A stretch of DNA of 64,000 nt from Methylobacterium sp. C25 (GTDB taxonomy: Bacteria > Pseudomonadota > Alphaproteobacteria > Rhizobiales > Beijerinckiaceae): the NCBI RefSeq assembly GCF_021352225.1, contig NZ_JAAUVI010000002.1, forward strand, positions 1 to 64,000. The letters are read 5' to 3'. The notes beneath the pieces are model-generated. The model was not told the DNA's origin. It saw nothing but the letters and a program-made list of their open reading frames with translations, and ran no database searches. The translations under genes and the position numbers were made by a program. Positions 35,346-43,830 of this stretch are shown here, in pieces (position 1 is the stretch's first letter; each line of letters starts with the position of its first letter).

Positions 35346-36875
35346 TCACGATTTGTCGAGGCGCCGACTGATCGATTCCGCGATCATGATCGTCGTCAGA
35401 TTGGTCGCCACCGAGGGAATGTCCGGCATGATCGAGGCATCAACGACGTTGAGGTCGTCCACGCCGCGGACCGCGCCGTTCGTGTCGACCACGGCGGTGG
35501 CATCGTCGGGAGCGCCCATCGGTACCGTCGAGGTGGGGTGCGCGTAGCCGTCAACCGACGCGATCACCACCTTCTCTAGCGCCGCGTCGTTTTCGACCTC
35601 GCGACCGGGCGTCATCTCGAAGGCGACCGCGTCGCGGAACGGCGCAGTCTGGCCGATCCGGCGGGAGAGCCGGACGGCCTCCAGCATCCGGCGCAGGTCG
35701 CTGCGATCCTGGAAGAAGTTGTAGCGGATCAACGGCATCGCACGGGGATCGCGGCTTGCCAGCCGGAAGGTGCCGACCGAGTTGGGCAGGGTCACCGCAC
35801 TGGCCAGCACGATCGCGCCGCCCGTCGGGCTCTGCGCCGGATCGAAAATGTGCGTGCCGGAGATGTGCAGATCGAGCTCATCCGCCGCGGCCTCGCTCGA
35901 GCGCGTCCAGATGATGGCGCCGGCGACGGGGTTTATCGCCTTCGCCCCGGGCCTCAGCGCATAGACGTTGTAGTAGAACGGATGCTCCTTGAGCCGGTCG
36001 CCGATCGGGGCATCCTGCAGAACGGGAATATCCAGCTCCCGCAGATGCGCGGCCGGCCCGATCCCTGAGCGCATCAGGATGGCCGGGCTGCCGAAGGTTC
36101 CGGCCGACAGGATCACTCGTCCGGCCGGGATTGTCTCGCCCGAGACCAGCCGCACGCCACAGGCACGCCGTCCATCGAAGACGAGGCTGTCGATCTCGGC
36201 ATGGCCCAGGATCGTGAGGTTCGGCCGGCGACGGACCTCCTCGGTCAGATAGGCGATGCCCGTATTGATGCGGCGGCCGTCGACGACGTTGAGCGGGTAG
36301 GGCGAGACACCGTTCTGCTCAGCGCCGTTGAAATCGCTCACACGGGCAAGGCCGACGGCTTCCGAGGCGGTCACGAAGGCCCGCATCGAGGGCGTGATCT
36401 CCTCCATGGAGCGCTGCCGGATCGGAAACGGCCCGTGGCGGCCATGCCAGGCATCCTCGCCCGTCGGCGTGTTCTCCAGCGCCTTGAACACCGGCAGCAC
36501 GTCTTCGAAGGACCAGCCCTCGATCCCGCGTGCCGCCCAGCGCGCGAAGTCAGAGGGCCGGGCGCGCATGGCGACGGCCGCGTTCACGCCTGAACTGCCG
36601 CCGAGCGCCTTGCCGCGGATCGCCGGCACGTCGTGGCCGAGGCTGCGATGGTCCTGGCTGTGGTAGCCCCAGTCATGCGCGGCATCGCCGCCGACGCGGT
36701 TCGCATCGGCGATGACGTCGGGGTAGTCGGCCGGCGCGTAGGCGGCGCCCGCCTCGAGGAGCAGGACCCTGCGTGCCGGGTCCGCGCTCAGCCGGTTCGC
36801 CAGGACGGCGCCGGCGGAGCCGCCGCCGACGATGACGACGTCGTGGATGGGGTGGGGGCTGGCTGGGTTCGCCAT
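35346..36875 (-). CDS. GMC-family FAD oxidoreductase
   Basis: The 509-residue protein has the FAD-binding motif DVVIVGGGSAGAVLANRL near the N terminus, the GMC signatures GKALGGSSGVNAAVAMRARP and ILSAGTFGSPAILMRSGIGP, and the C-terminal catalytic block GYAHPTSTVPMG with the conserved His. The family oxidises alcohols or choline-like compounds. ATG at 36875 is right before the FAD fold. It is the last gene of the leftward LysR-pirin cluster, 31 bases after the alpha/beta hydrolase gene. The specific alcohol cannot be read. Confidence 0.9.
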   Translation of the reverse strand: MANPASPHPIHDVVIVGGGSAGAVLANRLSADPARRVLLLEAGAAYAPADYPDVIADANRVGGDAAHDWGYHSQDHRSLGHDVPAIRGKALGGSSGVNAAVAMRARPSDFARWAARGIEGWSFEDVLPVFKALENTPTGEDAWHGRHGPFPIRQRSMEEITPSMRAFVTASEAVGLARVSDFNGAEQNGVSPYPLNVVDGRRINTGIAYLTEEVRRRPNLTILGHAEIDSLVFDGRRACGVRLVSGETIPAGRVILSAGTFGSPAILMRSGIGPAAHLRELDIPVLQDAPIGDRLKEHPFYYNVYALRPGAKAINPVAGAIIWTRSSEAAADELDLHISGTHIFDPAQSPTGGAIVLASAVTLPNSVGTFRLASRDPRAMPLIRYNFFQDRSDLRRMLEAVRLSRRIGQTAPFRDAVAFEMTPGREVENDAALEKVVIASVDGYAHPTSTVPMGAPDDATAVVDTNGAVRGVDDLNVVDASIMPDIPSVATNLTTIMIAESISRRLDKS

Positions 36876-36906
36876 GGCGCGTGTCCTCTCGCGGGTCGGG
36901 GCTGGG

Positions 36907-37851
36907 TCAGGCGTTGAAAGCGGCGCGCAGGAAGCGGGCGGCCCGGTCGAGGGCCGTGCGGCTGCTCTCGAGGTGCGCGACGTCGAGCTGGAAGACGTGA
37001 TGCATCCCCTCCCAGAGCTCGAGCTGGACGGGCACGCCCTCTGCGGCAGCCCGCTCGGCGTAGCGACGGGAATCGTCGAGCAGACGCTCGTCGGTGCCGA
37101 CCTGGACGAGGAGTGGCGGCAGGCCACGCAGGTCGCCGAAGAGCGGCGAGGCCTGCGGATCGTCTGCCGGGACCGTGCCGCGATACTTGCTGGCGCAGTC
37201 GAACAGATAGTCGCGGCCGATCAGTGGGTCGTGGACGTTGGGATCAGTCATCGATGCCCCGGACAGGGTCAGGTCGGTCCAGGGCGAGAAGACCGCGCCG
37301 GCGACGGGCGACGGCCCGATGGGGCGACGGGCCAGCTCGGAGAGCGTGACCAGCGTCAGTCCACCGCCGGCCGAATCCCCGACGACGGCGATCCGCCCGA
37401 AGCCCTGTTCGACGAGCCAGCGCCAGGCCGCCAGGGCCGTCTGCGGCGCGGACGGCAAGCTCGCTTCCGGCGCCATTGGATAGTCGATGACCAGGGCCGG
37501 GACCTGAAGACGGCCGACGATCTGGCTCGCGAAGCCGCGATAGGCTTTGGCCGAGCCCTGCACGTAGCCGCCGCCATGCAGGAACAGGATCGCTTGTCCC
37601 GGTTCGCTCCGGCGCGGCTGGACCCACCAGCCGCGCACGTCCTCCGTCTCCTCCGGGGCAAGCGTGATACCGTCCTGGACCGGGCAGGCGCCGACGAAGC
37701 GGTCGTAGATTGCCCGCGGCTCGCCCGTCGCCGTTCCCCAGAAAGCTGCGAACTGCTCGCGCAGCGCCGCCTCGCGGGAGCGTTCCGCCTCTGACAGGCC
37801 GAAGACGGCGTGGCCGGTCGATCCGGTGATCTGCAGGGTGTTGGCGGTCAT
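36907..37851 (-). CDS. Alpha/beta hydrolase, hormone-sensitive-lipase type
   Basis: The 314-residue protein has the oxyanion-hole motif FLHGGGYVQGSA, the nucleophile elbow VVGDSAGGGLTL, the acid in VQVGTDERLLDDSRRY and His in WEGMHHVFQLD, giving a full catalytic triad of the HSL/acetyl-esterase family. No signal peptide. It lies between the flavodoxin-like and GMC genes with short gaps (33 and 31 bases), so it is likely co-transcribed. It would cleave short-chain or aryl esters or lactones whose alcohol could feed the GMC enzyme; this is inference. Confidence 0.9.
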   Translation of the reverse strand: MTANTLQITGSTGHAVFGLSEAERSREAALREQFAAFWGTATGEPRAIYDRFVGACPVQDGITLAPEETEDVRGWWVQPRRSEPGQAILFLHGGGYVQGSAKAYRGFASQIVGRLQVPALVIDYPMAPEASLPSAPQTALAAWRWLVEQGFGRIAVVGDSAGGGLTLVTLSELARRPIGPSPVAGAVFSPWTDLTLSGASMTDPNVHDPLIGRDYLFDCASKYRGTVPADDPQASPLFGDLRGLPPLLVQVGTDERLLDDSRRYAERAAAEGVPVQLELWEGMHHVFQLDVAHLESSRTALDRAARFLRAAFNA

Positions 37852-37884
37852 GATGGTCTCGCTTCTGGCGTTCGGAGGGACGGA

Positions 37885-38427
37885 TCAGGCCGCGCGGCCG
37901 ATGAGCGGCTCGGCCGTGGCCTGCGCAGCGATGGTCGCGATCCGGCCGCCCTGTCGCCGAGCTGCGGCGCGGTCTTCTTCGCTCTGTGGGCGGACGGTGT
38001 CCGGCGCGAGGTGCGAATAGCCGAGCGGGACGATGATTAGCCCCAACGCAACCAGCCGGTCGTAGAGCGAGAGAACCGTCGACCGGCCGCCGTTCTGAGC
38101 AATGGCAGGAGCGCCGAACACTCCGCCGAACGTGCCGTTCAGCGCTCCCCGCGAACGCGCGTCATCCAGGCCATCGAGGTAGAGGGACAGATCCAAGGGG
38201 ATGCTGCCCAAGAGCCTCGGCGTCCCGAATAGGATGGCATCCGCCCAGACTGCATCCTCGACGGTTGGCGGGTCGTAGGCCGTGGCGTCGGCGCTGCTTG
38301 CATCGGACGTGCGGCGGAGTCGGACGATAGCGCCGGTGGCGCCTGCGCCCTCGGCGATCACCAATGCCAGCGCCTCGGTTGCCTCGTTGCCCGCAAAGAA
38401 CACGATCAGGATGTTGGGCACGCTCAT
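37885..38427 (-). CDS. Flavodoxin-fold NAD(P)H-quinone oxidoreductase-like protein (WrbA-like)
   Basis: The 180-residue product starts MSVPNILIVFFAGNEATEAL, a flavodoxin-type phosphate loop, followed by the TVEDAVWADAILFGTPRLLG block and GVFGAPAIAQNGGRSTVLS, both found in WrbA-type proteins. GGAG is 8 bases before the ATG at 38427. The fold binds FMN and typically reduces quinones. It is 69 bases after the pirin gene and in the same cluster. Confidence 0.8.
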   Translation of the reverse strand: MSVPNILIVFFAGNEATEALALVIAEGAGATGAIVRLRRTSDASSADATAYDPPTVEDAVWADAILFGTPRLLGSIPLDLSLYLDGLDDARSRGALNGTFGGVFGAPAIAQNGGRSTVLSLYDRLVALGLIIVPLGYSHLAPDTVRPQSEEDRAAARRQGGRIATIAAQATAEPLIGRAA

Positions 38428-38496
38428 GAGACGGGCTCCTTCAGGCAAAGGGGTCCTGTCCGCGCGGTGCCGGGACGGACTGAACAGTGACGGTTG

Positions 38497-39378
38497 CTAG
38501 GACGGCAGCCGGCCGTGCAGGGCAGCGGCCCGGCTGGCACGCATGCCGCCGGTGCTGCCTGCCGCCGCCATCACCGTGGGACCGTGCTGGACCGCGATGG
38601 CTCGGACCGGCCTAGCGGCCATCACCACGAAGTGGCAGCCTGTCTCGGTCTCGAGGAACAGGGTATCGGAGTGACCGGCCGCGACCGTCGTCGCGGTCCC
38701 TTCCCGCAGCCGGCGCTCTTCTCCCACAAGTGACGCCGTCATTCCGCCCGCCACCGCATAGATCCAGACCTGCTGGCCCTCGCGCAGCCGGTGCGAGAAC
38801 AAGCCGTTTCTGTCGAGCTGGCCGTCGAGCAGCGTCATCTCTTCGGGCGTGCCGCCTGCACCGACCACCTCGCCGGTCTGACCCAGCACGACGCGGACGC
38901 GGTAGCCCTCGCCCTCCGCGACCCGCACGTCCGCGGCCTCGACGTGGACGGCGCGGGCCGGACAGCTCTTCAGCCGCGCGGGCAGATCCACGAAGACTTG
39001 CAAGCCGTGCACGCGGGCGCCCTCGTCGGGCTTCTCCTCGTGCGCCGCGCCGCTCGCCGCGGCCAGCCAGTAGAGATCGCCGGCCTTCAGGGTGACGTTG
39101 TTGCCCAGGGTGTCGCGGTTGAGAAAGTCGCCGACCGAGTCCTCGAACATCGCGGTCACCGCCGACATGCCAGCATGCAGATGCGGCTCGAAGGTCGGGG
39201 CAGTCATGACGAAATGGTCCACCATCAGAAGCGGGTCCATGCCGCCGCCGAACATCTCCTCCGAGAAATGCAGGGCATTGAAGCCGTTCCCGATCACCTG
39301 GGGAATGCCGGCGACCACAGCGCTCATGCGCTCTACGGCGGCGGAACTGTCTTCGACGGGTTGAATGCGCGTGGCCAT
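38497..39378 (-). CDS. Pirin family protein
   Basis: The 293-residue bicupin has the metal-binding N-terminal cupin with FEPHLHAGMSAVTAMFEDSV and LYWLAAASGAAHEEKP, corresponding to the His/His/His/Glu site of pirins, and a C-terminal pirin domain (WIYAVAGGMTASLVGEERR). Some pirins are quercetin dioxygenases, others redox regulators. GAAGGGG precedes the ATG at 39378. A candidate operator (39468-39483) lies about 90 bases upstream, between this gene and lysR. Confidence 0.87.
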   Translation of the reverse strand: MATRIQPVEDSSAAVERMSAVVAGIPQVIGNGFNALHFSEEMFGGGMDPLLMVDHFVMTAPTFEPHLHAGMSAVTAMFEDSVGDFLNRDTLGNNVTLKAGDLYWLAAASGAAHEEKPDEGARVHGLQVFVDLPARLKSCPARAVHVEAADVRVAEGEGYRVRVVLGQTGEVVGAGGTPEEMTLLDGQLDRNGLFSHRLREGQQVWIYAVAGGMTASLVGEERRLREGTATTVAAGHSDTLFLETETGCHFVVMAARPVRAIAVQHGPTVMAAAGSTGGMRASRAAALHGRLPS

Positions 39379-39457
39379 GTCGTTTGCCCCTTCGACGCTT
39401 GGTCGTGGTGGAAGCAAACTAAGTGGATGACCCATCGGCCGAGAAGCCGCGATTATC

Positions 39458-39497
39458 CAAACACAGCGTCCGACATTTTGGACAATGGCTGTGTTTG
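39458..39497. promoter_or_regulatory. 10-bp inverted repeat enclosing an operator-like palindrome
   Basis: CAAACACAGC (39458-39467) and GCTGTGTTTG (39488-39497) form an inverted repeat around the GTCC-N8-GGAC element. It lies 11 bases after the lysR stop, so it might act as a terminator hairpin as well as an operator. Confidence 0.45.
39468..39483. promoter_or_regulatory. Candidate LysR operator upstream of pirin
   Basis: The minus strand reads GTCCAAAATGTCGGAC. It matches GTCCAACAAGCCGGAC (40448-40463), GTCCAATCCACCGGAC (41848-41863) and GTCCAACAATTCGGAT (41869-41884): consensus GTCCAA-N4-YCGGAC. Confidence 0.55.
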
Positions 39498-39507
39498 CTG
39501 GGCGGGA

Positions 39508-40434
39508 CTAGAGCAGCACCGTCTTCGGGAACTCGCTGGCTAGGTGATCGAGCAGCGCCCGGACCGACGGCAGGAGCCCCTGTCGATAGGGGATCAGCGC
39601 GGTCAGGGTGGAATCGCCTGCCAGCCATTCCGGCAGCACGCGCTGTAGCGCGCCCGAGCGGACCGATTCGCGGCAGACGTAGCCCGGCAGCGCGACGACG
39701 CCGAGACCGCTGATCGCAGCCTGCTGCAGGCCGACCATGTCGTCCCCCACCAGCCGGGGGGCGAGCGGGACGACGATCTCGTCACGGGTCTGGCGTGAGT
39801 GCCGCAGGCGCCAGACTTGGGCGACGCCGGTGCGCATCATGAACAGCGACGGATGGTTGTGGAGATCCTTCGGCGTCTTCGGCGCCCCGTTCCGCTCGAG
39901 ATAATCGCGGCCGGCGAACAGAAACCAGGGTGCCGGGGCGAGCGTGCGCTGGACGAGATTCGAATCCGGCAGCGGGTCGGTATGCGCACGGATCGCGATG
40001 TCGAAGTTCTCACCGACGATGTCGACGGTCCGGTCGGCGGCATGGGCGACGACGTTCACCTTCGGGTACTTGATCAGGAAGTCGGTGATGATCCCCGACA
40101 GGGCGAACTGCATGGTCGCAACGCCCGCTGTGCAGCGAACGGTGCCCGTCGGCTCGGTAAGGCGTTGGCGGATGGTCGACTCGGCGAGTTCGGCCTCGCG
40201 CAGCATGCTGACCGCGTGGCGGTAGAAGTCTTCTCCGGCATCCGTCATCCCGAAGCGCCGTGACGTGCGGTTGAGAAGGCGAACGCCGAGACTCCCTTCG
40301 AGCTGCTGGATGCGGTGACTGAGGGTCGATTTCGGGACGCGCAAGGTGCGCCCGGCTGCCGTGAAGCCGCCGCGATCGACCACCTGCACGAAATAGAAGA
40401 AGTCGTTCAGATCCAGCACGTCCCGCCCCGCCAC
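39508..40434 (-). CDS. LysR-family transcriptional regulator
   Basis: The 308-residue protein has an N-terminal winged helix (DLNDFFYFVQVVDRGGFTAA, KSTLSHRIQQLEGSLGVRLL, NRTSRRFGMTDAGEDFY) and a periplasmic-binding-protein-like effector domain (RCTAGVATMQFALSG, FDIAIRAHTDPLPDSN, LGVVALPGYVCRE). Both possible starts (40434 and 40419) are GTG. It heads the leftward pirin cluster and is divergent from the isochorismatase-like gene, the usual LysR arrangement. The shared palindromes before pirin, before itself and before the DUF302 gene are its likely sites. Confidence 0.9.
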   Translation of the reverse strand: MAGRDVLDLNDFFYFVQVVDRGGFTAAGRTLRVPKSTLSHRIQQLEGSLGVRLLNRTSRRFGMTDAGEDFYRHAVSMLREAELAESTIRQRLTEPTGTVRCTAGVATMQFALSGIITDFLIKYPKVNVVAHAADRTVDIVGENFDIAIRAHTDPLPDSNLVQRTLAPAPWFLFAGRDYLERNGAPKTPKDLHNHPSLFMMRTGVAQVWRLRHSRQTRDEIVVPLAPRLVGDDMVGLQQAAISGLGVVALPGYVCRESVRSGALQRVLPEWLAGDSTLTALIPYRQGLLPSVRALLDHLASEFPKTVLL

Positions 40435-40447
40435 GTCCGCTCGTATC

Positions 40448-40463
40448 GTCCGGCTTGTTGGAC
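40448..40463. promoter_or_regulatory. Candidate LysR operator in the lysR/isochorismatase intergenic region
   Basis: Plus strand GTCCGGCTTGTTGGAC, minus strand GTCCAACAAGCCGGAC. It lies 14 bases upstream of the lysR start, placed for autorepression or divergent control. Confidence 0.55.
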
Positions 40464-40694
40464 GCTAGGTTTCATTATTGGCGGCTTCTGGGCCGATCGT
40501 CCAGCGCCTAGTTCTTGGGCGTCGCCAAGTCGTTTGCTATCGAGCAGATCGCTCGGGAACGGTTTCGCAAGCAGAACCGGCGGCAAGGGTCGATGACAGA
40601 AGTCCAGGCCGGATCATCAGTATTTGCGTGACTTGGCCGAACGGACCCTCAATTCGACCCGCTGCCGATTGCGCCACGCTTCCAGGAGAACGCC

Positions 40695-41312
40695 ATGACC
40701 GCTCGCGCCTATGAACCGCTGACCTCCGACAATGCCGCCCTGATTCTGGTCGATCACCAAGTCGGCCTAATGACCGGCGTGCGCGACTATTCCACCGGCG
40801 AGCTGAAGCACAATGTCGTCGCCCTGGCCAAGGCCGCCAAGGCGCTCGGCCTGCCCATCGTCGTGACGACGACGGCGCGCGACAGCCTGTGGGGACCGAC
40901 CTTCCCCGAGCTGGTCGAGGCGCTTCCGGGCATCGAGATCATCGACCGGTCCACGGTGAACGCCTACGATGATCCGCGCGTGGCGCAGGCGATCGAGGCA
41001 ACCGGCTGCAAGAAGCTGATCTTCGCCGGCATCTCCCTCGAAGTCTGCGCGGCCTTCCCCGCGATGACCGCCGCGGCGCGCGGGCTCGATGCCTATGTCG
41101 CCGTCGACGCCCCCGGCACTTTCAGCGCGACCAAGCATGAGGTCGGGCTCCTGCGGATGCAGCAGGCCGGCGTCGTGCTGTCCGACTACGCGACCCTGAT
41201 GGTCGAGATCCTCAAGGATAACGGGCGGCCGGAGGCCGGCGCCGTCTACGCCGCCCTCGACATGCCCTGGGCGACCCTCGTCGGTCAGGTGGCTTCGGCC
41301 TACGCACGGTAG
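40695..41312 (+). CDS. Isochorismatase-like cysteine hydrolase (YcaC type)
   Basis: The 205-residue protein shows the family blocks AALILVDHQVGLMTG (catalytic Asp), IVVTTTARDSLWGP and LIFAGISLEVCAAFPAMTAA (catalytic Cys). Hydrophobic length and the VCAAFPA sequence match YcaC-like hydrolases, often induced near pirin genes. GGAG precedes the ATG. It is transcribed away from lysR, with the candidate operator in between. The substrate is unknown. Confidence 0.88.
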   Translation: MTARAYEPLTSDNAALILVDHQVGLMTGVRDYSTGELKHNVVALAKAAKALGLPIVVTTTARDSLWGPTFPELVEALPGIEIIDRSTVNAYDDPRVAQAIEATGCKKLIFAGISLEVCAAFPAMTAAARGLDAYVAVDAPGTFSATKHEVGLLRMQQAGVVLSDYATLMVEILKDNGRPEAGAVYAALDMPWATLVGQVASAYAR

Positions 41313-41320
41313 GCGGAGGC

Positions 41321-41356
41321 TACGGCCCGGTCTCCCTCTGTCGGAGCCGGGCCGTA
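41321..41356 (+). terminator. Stem-loop after the isochorismatase-like gene
   Basis: TACGGCCCGG and CCGGGCCGTA form a 10-bp stem with an inner CTCC/GGAG extension, 8 bases after the stop. No T-run follows, so it is a weak terminator or an RNA-protecting hairpin. Confidence 0.5.
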
Positions 41357-41407
41357 ACGCTCTCGCCGCCCGCCACGAATATCCACGATTGTCGCGAGGG
41401 ACGGATC

Positions 41408-41821
41408 ATGGCTGAAGCTCGGTATCCGGAGCAGTCGGCGTTCGATTGCGCGGTGCGAAGTGCGTGCCCCCGCTGCGGCAAGGGGCACCTGTTCAAGGGC
41501 TTTCTGACCGTCGCGCCCCGATGCGACGTCTGCGACCTCGACTACACCTTCGCGGATCCCGCCGATGGGCCGGCCTTTTTCGTAATGATGACGACGGCCG
41601 TCCCGGCCGTGGCGTTCGGCGTCTGGCTCGAGCTGGCCTTCAGCCCGGCTCTGTGGGTGCACCTCTCGGTCACGCTGCCGGTGGTCCTGATCACCTGCAC
41701 CTTGCCGCTGCGCTTCTTCAAGGGCTGGCTGGTGGCCAGCCAATACATCAACCGGGCGGAAGAGGGCCGTCTCGTGCGGCCGACGACACCGGCTCCCGTG
41801 AAGCCGCCCGACGACGTCTGA
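41408..41821 (+). CDS. DUF983 membrane protein
   Basis: The 137 residues begin with a zinc-ribbon-like part (CPRCGKGHLFKGFL then CDVCDLDY) and continue with two membrane helices (FFVMMTTAVPAVAFGVWLEL and LWVHLSVTLPVVLITCTLPL). This combination defines DUF983, a family widespread in alphaproteobacteria with no proven role, sometimes near cytochrome oxidase genes. The four cysteines (CxxC twice) probably bind zinc. No coupling to neighbours. Confidence 0.88.
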   Translation: MAEARYPEQSAFDCAVRSACPRCGKGHLFKGFLTVAPRCDVCDLDYTFADPADGPAFFVMMTTAVPAVAFGVWLELAFSPALWVHLSVTLPVVLITCTLPLRFFKGWLVASQYINRAEEGRLVRPTTPAPVKPPDDV

Positions 41822-41847
41822 CGGGACCTGTGCAAGCGGCAGCGATC

Positions 41848-41884
41848 GTCCAATCCACCGGACGCAGCGTCCAACAATTCGGAT
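41848..41884. promoter_or_regulatory. Two tandem candidate LysR operators upstream of the DUF302 gene
   Basis: GTCCAATCCACCGGAC (41848-41863) and GTCCAACAATTCGGAT (41869-41884) start exactly 21 bases apart, two helical turns, as expected for side-by-side LysR dimers. They lie about 90 bases before the DUF302 start. Confidence 0.55.
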
Positions 41885-41973
41885 CTTCTCGCGATCCAGG
41901 CAGGTGAGTAGCACTGAAGTGCAGATCTGCCTCGACGCCAGTTGCTCAAGACAATGCAAATGGAGAGCGTCTG

Positions 41974-42492
41974 ATGCAGAGGTTGTATTCACGACAGACG
42001 TCGCAGATGGCGTCCCGTCTGCTTCTCGTCATCAGTATAGGCGCCTGCACAGTGCTGCCGGTGGTTGTGCCTGTTTCGCCGTCTCATGCCATGGAGAAGA
42101 AGATGACCGACACGACGCGGATCGAGAGCGCCTACAGCTTCGCGGAGACGGTGCAGCGGCTGCGCAGCGCGCTGGAGGGCAAGGGCCTGACGATCTTCGC
42201 GGCCATCGACCAGCGTGCGGCGGCTCAGTCGGTCGGTCTCGACATGCCGCCGACCACCCTCATCGTCTACGGCAACCCCAAGGGTGGCACGCCCCTGATG
42301 CTCGCCGCACCTGATTTCGCCCTCGAGCTGCCGCTCAAGCTGCTTGTGCGCGAGGACGCCTCCGGCAAGACGCAGGTGCTCTTCACGCCCGCTGCCGCAC
42401 TCGAAGGACTGCATGGCCTGCCGGCCGGCATGGCCGGCAAGCTGGGGGCGGCAGAGCCGCTGATCGCCGCGGCCGTCTCGGCCGTCAAGTAG
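41974..42492 (+). CDS. DUF302 domain protein, exported
   Basis: The 172-residue protein has a signal sequence (ASRLLLVISIGACTVLPVVV) and a DUF302 domain: SYSF-like AYSFAETVQRLRSALEGKGL, FAAIDQRAAAQSVGLDMPPT and LIVYGNPKGGTPLMLAAPDF. DUF302 proteins are small alpha/beta folds of unknown function, frequently near redox or sulfur genes. Tandem palindromes upstream suggest LysR control. It is followed 66 bases later by the sulfite dehydrogenase gene and may be in that transcript. Confidence 0.85.
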   Translation: MQRLYSRQTSQMASRLLLVISIGACTVLPVVVPVSPSHAMEKKMTDTTRIESAYSFAETVQRLRSALEGKGLTIFAAIDQRAAAQSVGLDMPPTTLIVYGNPKGGTPLMLAAPDFALELPLKLLVREDASGKTQVLFTPAAALEGLHGLPAGMAGKLGAAEPLIAAAVSAVK

Positions 42493-42558
42493 CACCGAGC
42501 ATTCGACGAGGGGCCGCGGCGGGCCGAGACGATGCCGCAATTTGCAGAGGGTTGAGCC

Positions 42559-43830
42559 ATGAACGGAACCGAGCAACCGGTATCTGCCGCCTCGCGCGCG
42601 GGCAGCCTGTCGCGGCGGAGGATGCTCGCGGGTGCTGCCGGTCTCGCCGGCGCCGCCGTCTCCGAGCGGGCGCATGCGGACAGTCTGGCCGACGTCCCGG
42701 CTCGCGGACCCGGGGCGTCTCTCTCGGGAATGAGCGAGCGCTCGTCCTTCGTACACATCTCGCGCATCCCGGAATCGACGCCGGGCAAGCGGAACGTCGA
42801 TCCCAGCGCCGCGATCAACGCCAAGGCTCCACTCGACAAGCTCGTCGGCACCATCACGCCGGCCGATTTCCACTACGAGCGCAGCCATTCGGGCGTGCCG
42901 GACATCGATCCCGCCCAGCACCGGGTGTTGGTCCACGGCATGGTGGACAAGGAGATCGTGCTGACCATGGACGACATCCGGTCGATGCCGACCACGTCGC
43001 GGGTCGCTTTCCTCGAATGCACCGGCAACGGCTGGGAAAACTGGAAGTCGGCACCGCCGGACGTCACCGTGCAGAACACGCACGGGCTGGTGAGCACCAA
43101 CGAGTGGACCGGCGTGCCGCTGTCCTTCCTCATCAATCTGGTCGGTGTGTCGCGCAAATCGACCTGGATGCTCGCCGAGGGCGGCGACGGATCGGCGGTC
43201 GCCCGAAGCATTCCGCTGACCGACGAGATCATCGCCGAGGGGATGCTGGCCTATGGCCAGAACGGCGAGCCGCTGCGGCCGGCGCATGGTTTTCCCCTAC
43301 GCCTGTTTCTGCCAGGCTTCGAGGGCAACCTCAACATCAAGTGGCTGCGCCGCCTCAAGTTCGGCGATCAGCCCTTTATGACGCGCTGGGAAACCGCCCG
43401 CTACACGCAGCTGCAGGCGGATGGCCGCGCCCGGCAGTTCCAGCTGAAGCAGGACGTCAACTCGGTGATCACCACCCCCTCGGGGATGATGCAGATCCGC
43501 AAGGGCTACCACCGGATCAGCGGGCTCGCCTGGAGCGGGCACGGACGGATCACGCGCGTCGAGGTGAGCACCGACGGGGCCAGGACCTGGCGGGACACCC
43601 AGATCAGCCTGCCCGCCCTGCCCAAGGCTCAGACGCGCTTCGAGATCGACTGGGACTGGGACGGCACGCCCACCAAGATCGTCAGCCGCTCCACGGACGA
43701 CAAGGGAAACATGCAGCCGGACCGGGACACCTTCATCGCCATGACGGGGACGAACGCCCTGTTTCATTACAATGCCCAGCAGACCTGGGCGATCGCAGCA
43801 GACGGAGCGGTGCGCAATGTCCTGGCTTAA
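42559..43830 (+). CDS. soxC: SoxC-like molybdopterin sulfite dehydrogenase subunit
   Basis: The 423-residue protein has a Tat leader (SLSRRRMLAGAAGLAGAAVS) and the sulfite oxidase fold with the molybdenum ligand Cys154 in AFLECTGNGWENW. Other family blocks are ERSHSGVPDIDPAQHRVLVH and RPAHGFPLRLFLPGFEGNLN, then the dimerisation domain with SGLAWSGHGRITRVEVSTDG. Length and sequence fit SoxC of sulfite/sulfane dehydrogenase. The cytochrome c gene overlaps its end, forming a SoxCD-type pair. No soxXYZAB genes are in view, so it may work as an independent sulfite dehydrogenase. Confidence 0.9.
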   Translation: MNGTEQPVSAASRAGSLSRRRMLAGAAGLAGAAVSERAHADSLADVPARGPGASLSGMSERSSFVHISRIPESTPGKRNVDPSAAINAKAPLDKLVGTITPADFHYERSHSGVPDIDPAQHRVLVHGMVDKEIVLTMDDIRSMPTTSRVAFLECTGNGWENWKSAPPDVTVQNTHGLVSTNEWTGVPLSFLINLVGVSRKSTWMLAEGGDGSAVARSIPLTDEIIAEGMLAYGQNGEPLRPAHGFPLRLFLPGFEGNLNIKWLRRLKFGDQPFMTRWETARYTQLQADGRARQFQLKQDVNSVITTPSGMMQIRKGYHRISGLAWSGHGRITRVEVSTDGARTWRDTQISLPALPKAQTRFEIDWDWDGTPTKIVSRSTDDKGNMQPDRDTFIAMTGTNALFHYNAQQTWAIAADGAVRNVLA

